5,003 nt of DNA, from positions 1-5,003 of the forward strand of contig CAWVUB010000137.1 in the NCBI GenBank assembly GCA_963933065.1. The letters run 5' to 3'. The position numbers and the translations under genes are program-made. Positions 1-5,003 of the stretch are shown here, one piece after another; position 1 is the stretch's first letter, and each line of letters begins with the position of its first letter. The notes under the pieces are model-generated. The model did not search any database and was not told where the DNA came from. It worked only from the letters and a program-made list of their open reading frames with translations. This DNA comes from UBA9410 sp963933065. Its GTDB lineage: Bacteria; Actinomycetota; Acidimicrobiia; Acidimicrobiales; MedAcidi-G1.

Positions 1-279
1 TTCAACAACCACCGAGGCACCAAACATCGAAAAGGCCCCCGCCACGGTCCAGACATTGCCTGGGGCGTAGAGGTAGGACACGTCAGCATGGGGTAGGCGA
101 CCATCGAGGATGCCGGCCGCTACAGCCAGAATGTTGCCCTCTTCCATGGTGGTGGCGCTTGCGCCCAGCATCCGGGCCAGTGGTACGAGCACTGCTGCTA
201 GCGGAACCATGAGCGAAGCAATCTCACCCCAAGGTGCTCTTGGGATCCGCTTGGAAGGCCGGGCACCGAGTTGGCTCAT
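1..279 (-). CDS. Probable GT-C-type membrane glycosyltransferase, N-terminal part only
   Basis: The frame runs from an ATG at 279 leftward off the window edge, giving 93 codons. The visible protein begins with a basic cytoplasmic stretch (residues 1-18), then a hydrophobic segment at about 20-43 that looks like the first membrane helix. A loop with the acidic pair E46-E47 and the pattern EGNILAVAAGILDGRLP...YLYAPGN follows, then a second hydrophobic stretch from about 75. An acidic pair just after the first helix, followed by a 'G.L.GRLP..D..YLY.PG' pattern, is typical of ArnT/PMT-like (GT39/GT83-type) polyprenol-phosphate-sugar transferases, where that loop holds catalytic acid residues. The in-frame stop at 319-321 leaves no ATG, GTG or TTG upstream, so the start is well bounded, but no good Shine-Dalgarno is visible. 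It lies 140 bp downstream of the amidohydrolase on the same strand; co-transcription is possible but unproven. The exact family and sugar donor cannot be settled from this fragment. Confidence 0.6.
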   Translation of the reverse strand, partial: MSQLGARPSKRIPRAPWGEIASLMVPLAAVLVPLARMLGASATTMEEGNILAVAAGILDGRLPHADVSYLYAPGNVWTVAGAFSMFGASVVVE

Positions 280-419
280 GGTCGGCGAGTCTAGGAACCA
301 GAGATTCTTTAGTACTGATCAGCCGATCGTGACCATGCTCTCATCCCCGTTTGGGTCGGTTTACTGTCACCACCCGAAGATGACCCGGCGCTACAGATTT
401 TCTGAGAGGCCATTACTGC

Positions 420-2171
420 CTACTGGTCAGCCGGAATAGGCACCGTCTCTGTATCGACCCCTGAACGAAGGACTCGTCCAGGTAGTGCTCCGACGGGTTG
501 CCCATCGACAATGGTGCATATCCCGTTGACGTAGACCCGTTCCACGCCCAGAGAATCGGCGTACAGCCGTGGACTTTCCCCTGGCAGATCGTGGCGAAGG
601 TGAAACTCGCTCGCCCCGACCGTTTCAGGATCGAAGACCACCACATCGGCATGCCAACCTTCGCTTAGTCGGCCCCGCTCAACTAAACCAAAAAAACGTG
701 CGGGTACATCGGTTAGGTGTGCAATAGCCCCTTCGAGAGAGGTCAGGCCTCGACCTCGAAGGCAATCGGCCAGCCATTCAGTGGTGTAACTGGCGCCAGC
801 CATGCGGTCGAGGTGGGCTCCGGCGTCCGAGCCGCCGATCATCACGTGTTCGTGGTCCCAGGCAGCTTGTCGCATCATCCAACTGGCCGGGTCATCATCG
901 GTTGGTCCAGGCCACAGAACAGTCTGGAGGTCATCAGCCAGCACAATGTCGAGCAGCGTGTAAAAATCACGCTGTCCTCGCTCCCGCGCAATGTCAGCCA
1001 CTAGACGGCCGGTAAGACCCTCGTTGGCTTGCGAATAAGTGTCCCCAATGCGGTAGCGGCCCCAGCCGGTCAGGCGGGAGAAAACACCGGCGTCGGGTGA
1101 GGCAGCTCTACTTTCCAGGCGTCGACGGGTCGCAGGATCGGTTAGAGCGTCCACTTTCTCGCTGTGGGGGAGGTTCATGACCTCACCCCAGTCGGGCAGT
1201 GAATACAGCGCGCAGAACGTGTGGAAGTGCATGTTCATGCCTACGAGAATGGGCATGGTCAGCGCCATGGCCTTTCCACCGGCTTGAGCTACCTCGTCAC
1301 AGGCTCTGAGCTGGTTCTCGTAATCGTCGGGTCGCGCGGCATCAATGGTAAGGACGTTCCAGTTGATGGGGCGGCGACCGGCTAATGACATGCGGGTCAT
1401 TAGATCGACTTCGTCGTCTCGGAAACCGTTCATGCAGCCGTCAGCCACCCATTCGAGTGTCGTGCCAGGGTGTTCAGCCACCACGGCGCATAGGGCTTCG
1501 ACCTCCTCGACGGCCGCTGACCGCGACGGGACAGGCAGTCCGTCGCCATCGCTATGTGTGAATGAGCGACTGGTTGAGAACCCGAGGCCACCCGCGGCTA
1601 GAGAATCGGCTAGGAGAACTTTCATGGCGTCCAACTCCGCAGTGGTGGCCTCCCGGCTAGTGGCGTCGTCCTTCATGATGGTTCGGCGGATTGCACTATG
1701 GCCGACCATGCCCGCCACGTTGACTGCCAGGTTCTCTTCGAAGCGGTCTAGGAACTGAGCGAAGGTTCGCCAGTTCCAGTCGACTCCCTCGCTGAGGGCT
1801 GCCGGAGACATTCCCTCTACCTTGACAAGCATGGCAGCCAGGTAATCGGCGTCAGACTGGTCGGCAATGGGGGCGATGGTGAAACCGCAGTTACCCATGA
1901 CCAAGCTGGTGATGCCGTGCTGGCTGGACGGAGTTGCGTAGGGATCCCAAAGCAACTGGGCGTCATAGTGGGTATGGGGGTCCACGAAGCCGGGGCACAC
2001 GATACGGCCGGTGGCATCGTGCATCTCAGAAGCATCGGGCAGCGAGTCGTCATGTCCGGCAAGGTTGCCGATAGCGATGATGCGACCGTCGCTGACCGCC
2101 ACGTCGGCTCGAATTCCTGGAGCACCGGTGCCGTCTACCACTGTGCCGCCGTGGATTAGGAGGTCGTACAT
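420..2171 (-). CDS. N-acyl-D-amino-acid deacylase-like amidohydrolase (amidohydrolase superfamily)
   Basis: This complete 583-residue protein is probably a cytoplasmic metal-dependent hydrolase, since no signal peptide or membrane segment is seen. The N-terminal beta-sandwich strand (MYDLLIHGGTVVDGTG, residues 1-16) and the GFVDPHTHYDAQ motif are classic for the superfamily: H66 and H68 form the HxH metal pair at the end of strand 1. C95 in GNCGF matches the metal-binding cysteine of D-aminoacylases (Cys96 in the Alcaligenes faecalis enzyme). D449 in GGSDAGAH is the likely catalytic aspartate of strand 8. The C-terminal 500-583 region rebuilds the small beta domain (ADVVVFDPETV, then VYVNG). 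Its length exceeds the roughly 480 residues of characterised D-aminoacylases, and the usual TH.R and second histidine motifs are not seen; instead there are TTLEWVADG (238-245) and INWNVL (269-274). The family assignment is firm, but the substrate (N-acyl-D-amino acid or another cyclic or linear amide) is open. The ATG at 2171 is chosen because the family motif begins right there; its Shine-Dalgarno is weak. The gene is divergent from the GH3 gene across 87 bp. Confidence 0.9.
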   Translation of the reverse strand: MYDLLIHGGTVVDGTGAPGIRADVAVSDGRIIAIGNLAGHDDSLPDASEMHDATGRIVCPGFVDPHTHYDAQLLWDPYATPSSQHGITSLVMGNCGFTIAPIADQSDADYLAAMLVKVEGMSPAALSEGVDWNWRTFAQFLDRFEENLAVNVAGMVGHSAIRRTIMKDDATSREATTAELDAMKVLLADSLAAGGLGFSTSRSFTHSDGDGLPVPSRSAAVEEVEALCAVVAEHPGTTLEWVADGCMNGFRDDEVDLMTRMSLAGRRPINWNVLTIDAARPDDYENQLRACDEVAQAGGKAMALTMPILVGMNMHFHTFCALYSLPDWGEVMNLPHSEKVDALTDPATRRRLESRAASPDAGVFSRLTGWGRYRIGDTYSQANEGLTGRLVADIARERGQRDFYTLLDIVLADDLQTVLWPGPTDDDPASWMMRQAAWDHEHVMIGGSDAGAHLDRMAGASYTTEWLADCLRGRGLTSLEGAIAHLTDVPARFFGLVERGRLSEGWHADVVVFDPETVGASEFHLRHDLPGESPRLYADSLGVERVYVNGICTIVDGQPVGALPGRVLRSGVDTETVPIPADQ

Positions 2172-2205
2172 GTGACGAGGCTAACTCTCGACTCGACTCA
2201 GTTTC

Positions 2206-2220
2206 CTGACGGAGCGTCAG
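2206..2220. promoter_or_regulatory. Operator-like perfect inverted repeat in divergent intergenic region
   Basis: CTGACG (2206-2211) and CGTCAG (2215-2220) are perfect inverted arms around the 3-base centre GAG. The element sits 34 bp from the amidohydrolase start and 38 bp from the GH3 start, so its centre is within about 2 bp of the middle of the 87-bp region. Short palindromes of the TGAC-N-GTCA type in the middle of divergent promoters are common binding sites of dimeric helix-turn-helix repressors such as the TetR family. A TTGACA hexamer lies just to its right (2225-2230), but no matching -10 box follows. The repeat itself is seen directly; its role as an operator is inferred, and no regulator gene is in the window. 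Confidence 0.5.
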
Positions 2221-2250
2221 ATATTTGACACTGACCCGAGCAGGCCCTGG

Positions 2251-2286
2251 CGTCTCCCATGGGGGACTATCAATCCATGGGAGACG
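2251..2286 (+). repeat. 12-bp perfect inverted repeat spanning both candidate GH3 start codons
   Basis: CGTCTCCCATGG (2251-2262) is the exact reverse complement of CCATGGGAGACG (2275-2286), with a 12-base loop at 2263-2274; a G-T pair (2263/2274) could extend the stem. The left arm contains the ATG at 2259 and the right arm the in-frame ATG at 2277, so in mRNA this hairpin would bury either start codon. A competing smaller hairpin (GTCTCC, loop CATG, GGGGAC, 2252-2267) uses the same left arm. The element could be a translational control hairpin, a second protein-binding site, or a coincidence of GC-rich sequence. Only the symmetry is seen. Confidence 0.55.
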
Positions 2287-4847
2287 GTGCGGGTATTAAT
2301 TGGATTGAGAAAGTACTAGCTGACTTAACGCTCGAAGAAAAAGTGGACTTAATGACCGGGCGTGATCTTTGGTCGGTTCGGCCAGTGGAACGCCTCGGTT
2401 TGCCAGCATTAAAAGTATCCGACGGCCCAGCGGGAGCTCGTGGCACTGGCTTACTGGGTACTGGAATCCCTGCACTTTGCATTCCATGTGGTACGGCCCT
2501 AGGCGCCACGTGGAACCCGTCTCTGGTAAGGGAACTGGGCGGTGTACTGGCCGCTGAGGCCCGTGCTCGGGGCTGCCACGTGCTTCTAGCCCCCACTGTC
2601 AATCTTCATCGGACTCCGCTTGGGGGTCGGAACTTTGAGTGCATGTCCGAGGACCCGGTACTGACCGGTCGGATCGCTTCGGGCTATGTGCAGGGCGTAC
2701 AGGCTGGCGGAGTAGCTACCACGGTAAAGCACTTTGTAGCAAACGACTCGGAGTTCGAGCGCACCACTATTTCGTCGACCATGGAGGACCGCACCCTTCG
2801 GGAGTTGTCGCTACGCCCATTTGAAATGGCGGTTACCGAGGGTGGGGCATGGGGCGTGATGTCGTCGTACAACCGGGTCAATGGGATATACACAGCCGAA
2901 CACCGTTGGCTCTTGAGCGAGGTGCTGCGCGATGAATGGGATTTCGATGGTGTTGTCATCTCAGACTGGTTTGGGGCGAAGTCGACTGTTGCCTCGGCGC
3001 TGGCCGGCTTGGACCTTGAGATGCCCGGCCCGGGCGTTTGGTACGGGGACCGACTGGTTGAGGCTGTGGTCTCTGGTGAGGTCGCTGAGGAGAGGATCGA
3101 CATGGCCGTTGGGCGTCTCCTCCAACTCATGGAGCGAACCGATGCTGTGGCTGAACCCCATCGTCATCCCGAATGGGAACTAGACGAGCCGACACACCGG
3201 GCGTTAGCCCGACGGGCGGCGGCTGAGGGGTTCGTCCTCCTCAGAAATGAACCGGTTGATGACAGTGGACCGCTGCTACCTCTCGATCCTTCCCGGATCA
3301 GTCGCCTCGCGGTGATCGGTCCTAATGCAGCCACGGCCATGATCATGGGCGGCGGCTCAGCCGCTCTGGTGGCCCAGCATGAGACAGCACCATTGGATGC
3401 GATCGTGGATCGGCTTGGCGACCAGATGGAGATTGTCCACGAGGTGGGAACCATTACTGAGCGCTCCGTTCAACCGATAGGCGGGCGCGCCACGGAGACA
3501 GCCGGTGGAAACCAAGGTTTTGAGGTTGAGTATTTCGACACTTTGGACCGGACCGGACCCGTAGTGGGCCGTAGGACGTTTCGCGACGGCCGACTCCTGC
3601 ACTTCGATACTGCACCTGGGGTAACTGACCTCCAGGTGTGCTCGTTTCGGGCGTCCACCTGGTTCACCCCGATGGTCGACGGTTTGCACGTGGTGGCGCT
3701 GGTGCAGAGTGGTCGGGCCCGTTTACTAGTAGATAACGAGGTAGTCGTTGACGGTGTAGACCACCCGATGGAGCCGGGCGAGGAGTTCTTCGGCTTTGGA
3801 AGTGCTGAGCGGACTGCCGAGGTCATGCTGACCAGCGGCGTTGCAGTGGAAATTTTGGTGGAGTGGTCTTCAGAGGGTGCTGTCTTTCTGGGTGGGGCGA
3901 AGGTGGGGCTCCGAACTCCAGTGGCTGACGGCCTCATGGACCGAGCCGTCGCTGCGGCGGCCCACGCTGATGCTGTGGTGCTCATCGTGGGTACCAACTT
4001 GGATTGGGAGACTGAGGGACGAGACCGTGAATCGATGGACCTGCCCGGTGACCAGCCTGAATTGATCCGGCGGGTCTGCGAGGCCAACCGGCGTACCGTG
4101 GTGGTGGTTAATGCCGGGTCAGTGGTAACCAGTGATTGGGCAGATGTCGCTCCGTCTGTCTTGGCCACATGGTTCGGGGGTCAGGAGATGGCCGCTGCCC
4201 TAGTCGACGTGCTTGTTGGTGACGACGAACCGTCGGGCCGTCTACCCACCACAGTTCCGAAGCGTCTGGCCGATACCCCGGCGTTTCTTCATTACCCGGG
4301 GGAGAATGGGCAGGTTATCTACAGTGAGGGCCTGTTTACCGGATATCGCTGGTATGAGGCCAGAGGTATCGAAGTGGCGTTTCCTTTTGGGCACGGGTTG
4401 TCTTACACCCAGTTTGAGTGGGGGACGCCGACAGTGGTAGGTCCGGATGCCGTGGCCGAGTTGGAAGCCGGCCAACCGGTAATCGTGGTGGTGCCTGTAC
4501 GTAATATCGGCAATCGGATTGGGTCCGAGGTCGTGCAGGTTTACGTGGGATGCGATGCCCCTCGTTTGTCTCGGCCGGTGAGGGAGCTTCGGGGCCTAGC
4601 CAAGGTAAAACTTGAGCCTGGTGAGGAGAGGGCCGTTGAACTGGTCCTTGATTACCGAGCTTTTAGTTACTGGGACCCCGGTGACCCGTCTTTTGTCGAC
4701 CGGGCCGACACGTCACCGGTGGCCGCTGGCGTTGGAAGAGAGCGGCGCGTCGAGGCTGGCTGGGTGGTGGATCCAGGTATCCATCGAATCCATCTGGGAG
4801 CTTCGTCAGCCGATACTCGAGCTGTGGTGGCAGTGGAGTTGCTTTGA
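2259..4847 (+). CDS. Glycoside hydrolase family 3 beta-glucosidase with PA14 domain
   Basis: This complete 862-residue protein probably removes terminal beta-linked glucose or related sugars with retention of configuration. No signal peptide is visible, so it should act in the cytoplasm on imported oligosaccharides or glycosides. Domains in order: GH3 (alpha/beta)8 barrel (about 15-295) with LTLEEKVDLM, the substrate-binding D55 (SDGP), R124 (GGRNFE), K157-H158 (KHF) and Y204, and the nucleophile D236 in GVVISDW; start of the second GH3 sandwich domain (about 315-410); inserted PA14 domain (about 418-555, beginning FEVEYFD); remainder of the sandwich domain (about 560-725), carrying the likely acid/base glutamate E586 in WETEGRDR; C-terminal fibronectin-III-like domain (about 740-862; VVQVYVG, RPVRELRGL). 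Order and length match PA14-type beta-glucosidases such as Kluyveromyces marxianus BglI. All key residues are present. Two in-frame starts exist (ATG at 2259 and at 2277), neither with a strong Shine-Dalgarno, and both lie in an inverted repeat. The exact sugar preference cannot be read. Confidence 0.95.
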   Translation: MGDYQSMGDGAGINWIEKVLADLTLEEKVDLMTGRDLWSVRPVERLGLPALKVSDGPAGARGTGLLGTGIPALCIPCGTALGATWNPSLVRELGGVLAAEARARGCHVLLAPTVNLHRTPLGGRNFECMSEDPVLTGRIASGYVQGVQAGGVATTVKHFVANDSEFERTTISSTMEDRTLRELSLRPFEMAVTEGGAWGVMSSYNRVNGIYTAEHRWLLSEVLRDEWDFDGVVISDWFGAKSTVASALAGLDLEMPGPGVWYGDRLVEAVVSGEVAEERIDMAVGRLLQLMERTDAVAEPHRHPEWELDEPTHRALARRAAAEGFVLLRNEPVDDSGPLLPLDPSRISRLAVIGPNAATAMIMGGGSAALVAQHETAPLDAIVDRLGDQMEIVHEVGTITERSVQPIGGRATETAGGNQGFEVEYFDTLDRTGPVVGRRTFRDGRLLHFDTAPGVTDLQVCSFRASTWFTPMVDGLHVVALVQSGRARLLVDNEVVVDGVDHPMEPGEEFFGFGSAERTAEVMLTSGVAVEILVEWSSEGAVFLGGAKVGLRTPVADGLMDRAVAAAAHADAVVLIVGTNLDWETEGRDRESMDLPGDQPELIRRVCEANRRTVVVVNAGSVVTSDWADVAPSVLATWFGGQEMAAALVDVLVGDDEPSGRLPTTVPKRLADTPAFLHYPGENGQVIYSEGLFTGYRWYEARGIEVAFPFGHGLSYTQFEWGTPTVVGPDAVAELEAGQPVIVVVPVRNIGNRIGSEVVQVYVGCDAPRLSRPVRELRGLAKVKLEPGEERAVELVLDYRAFSYWDPGDPSFVDRADTSPVAAGVGRERRVEAGWVVDPGIHRIHLGASSADTRAVVAVELL

Positions 4848-4889
4848 GTAGATAGGGCTTGAAGGAGCTCATTGGTAGGGCCGCTAGTC

Positions 4890-4906
4890 TCGGTTCTGAC
4901 AACCGA
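4890..4906 (+). repeat. Small hairpin upstream of the TPP riboswitch
   Basis: TCGGTT (4890-4895) and AACCGA (4901-4906) form a perfect 6-bp stem with the 5-base loop CTGAC. No T-run follows, so it is not a classical terminator of the GH3 gene. It lies directly against the riboswitch and may overlap its 5' end, so it could be a leader stem, a competitor of the weak P1 helix, or chance. No other terminator is visible in the 57 bases after the GH3 stop codon. Confidence 0.35.
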
Positions 4907-4991
4907 CCGGGGAGCTCGGGCTACATGCCGGGCTGAGAGGGCGAAAGCCGACCCGACCTGAACCTGCTCCGGGTAATGCCGGCGAAGGGAG
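4905..4991 (+). promoter_or_regulatory. TPP riboswitch (THI-box)
   Basis: This RNA element senses thiamine pyrophosphate. The pyrimidine-binding arm is built from AGCTCGGGC (4913-4921) pairing with GCCGGGCT (4927-4934, with one bulged G), followed by the diagnostic CTGAGA (4933-4938). A GGC-GAAA-GCC stem-loop (4940-4949) follows in the variable P3a position. The pyrophosphate arm has AACCTG (4961-4966), then the CCGG-GTAATG-CCGG helix and loop (4969-4982), ending in the conserved GCGAAGGGA (4982-4990). The base at 4967 is C where the common consensus CCTGATC has A. The outer P1 helix is weak in this sequence. The 3' end coincides with the Shine-Dalgarno of the next gene, which favours control of translation initiation over early termination. 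The 5' limit is approximate. Confidence 0.93.
4985..4991 (+). promoter_or_regulatory. Ribosome binding site inside riboswitch 3' end
   Basis: AAGGGAG lies 5 bases before the ATG at 4997 and is part of the conserved last segment of the TPP aptamer. Ligand binding would therefore be expected to hide it. GGG (4987-4989) can also pair with CCC (4994-4996) around AGAT, a local hairpin immediately before the start codon. Confidence 0.7.
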
Positions 4992-4996
4992 ATCCC

Positions 4997-5003
4997 ATGT
5001 TGC
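4997..5003 (+). CDS. Start of a thiamine-regulated gene, cut by window edge
   Basis: An ATG follows the riboswitch-embedded Shine-Dalgarno at ideal spacing. Only ATG-TTG-C is visible, so the protein cannot be identified. In known TPP riboswitch contexts the gene is usually for thiamine synthesis (for example thiC) or thiamine or precursor transport; this is inferred from the riboswitch alone. Confidence 0.65.

Noticed and set aside
315..322. CTGATCAG palindrome in the spacer before the glycosyltransferase gene
   Set aside because: An 8-base palindrome without extended symmetry is expected by chance; the spacer also shows no T-run terminator or convincing promoter.
110..439. Plus-strand open frame across the glycosyltransferase start and the 280-419 spacer
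   Set aside because: Low-complexity composition, no recognisable motif, and it overlaps the better-supported minus-strand membrane protein and the end of the amidohydrolase.
1345..1758. Plus-strand open frame inside the amidohydrolase gene
   Set aside because: It is a shadow of the minus-strand gene, whose protein shows clear family motifs on both sides of this interval.
2225..2230. Perfect TTGACA -35 hexamer pointing toward the GH3 gene
   Set aside because: No TANNNT-like -10 sequence lies 16-18 bases downstream (the region is GC-rich, ccctggcgtc), so I do not call a promoter there.
3545..3559. Three tandem GGACC units
   Set aside because: Only 15 bases, inside the PA14-encoding region and read as ordinary residues (LDRTGP); no sign of a repeat element.
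3470..4168. Long open frame on the minus strand inside the GH3 gene (232 codons), plus others such as 2684-3130
   Set aside because: These are antisense to a well-supported GH3 coding sequence, rich in Ser/Thr/Arg/Pro as expected for shadow frames, and show no family motif.
4885..4890. TAGTCT as a possible -10 box (with TTGAAG at 4859-4864) for the riboswitch transcript
   Set aside because: Spacing of 20 bases is outside the usual range and the match is weak.

Overview
The window reads as an ordinary chromosomal stretch from a moderately GC-rich bacterium. I estimate a GC content in the high fifties to about 60% by eye. The gene families (a large actinobacterial/Chloroflexi-type D-aminoacylase-like amidohydrolase, a cytoplasmic PA14-containing GH3 beta-glucosidase and a TPP riboswitch of high-GC sequence type) would fit a free-living actinobacterium such as an Acidimicrobiia relative. 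That placement is inference from family resemblance, and no marker gene is present.

Layout from left to right. (1) Positions 1-279, minus strand: the first 93 codons of a membrane protein, probably a GT-C-fold (ArnT/PMT-like) glycosyltransferase, cut by the window edge. (2) Positions 280-419: a 140-bp spacer with no convincing terminator or promoter. (3) Positions 420-2171, minus strand: a complete 583-residue metal-dependent amidohydrolase of the N-acyl-D-amino-acid deacylase type. (4) Positions 2172-2258: an 87-bp divergent intergenic region whose centre carries a perfect 15-bp operator-like inverted repeat, CTGACG-GAG-CGTCAG. (5) Positions 2259-4847, plus strand: a complete 862-residue GH3 beta-glucosidase with an inserted PA14 domain. 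A perfect 12-bp inverted repeat lies across both of its candidate ATG codons. (6) Positions 4848-4904: a short spacer with a small hairpin. (7) From about 4905 to 4991: a TPP (THI-box) riboswitch whose last bases are the Shine-Dalgarno sequence of a gene that starts at 4997 and runs off the window. That gene is presumably for thiamine synthesis or transport.

How the parts may work together. The amidohydrolase and the GH3 enzyme are divergent and share one short control region, so they may answer to the same regulator and act in one catabolic route, such as cleaving a beta-glycoside and an amide or cyclic bond of a glycosylated substrate. This is a hypothesis, because neither substrate can be read from sequence. 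The riboswitch gene is a separate, thiamine-controlled unit. I see no mobile element, CRISPR array, tRNA, rRNA or phage signature. I do not see a clearly new biological system. The most interesting items are the two nested inverted repeats around the GH3 start and the apparent loss of canonical zinc-site histidines in the deacylase-like protein.
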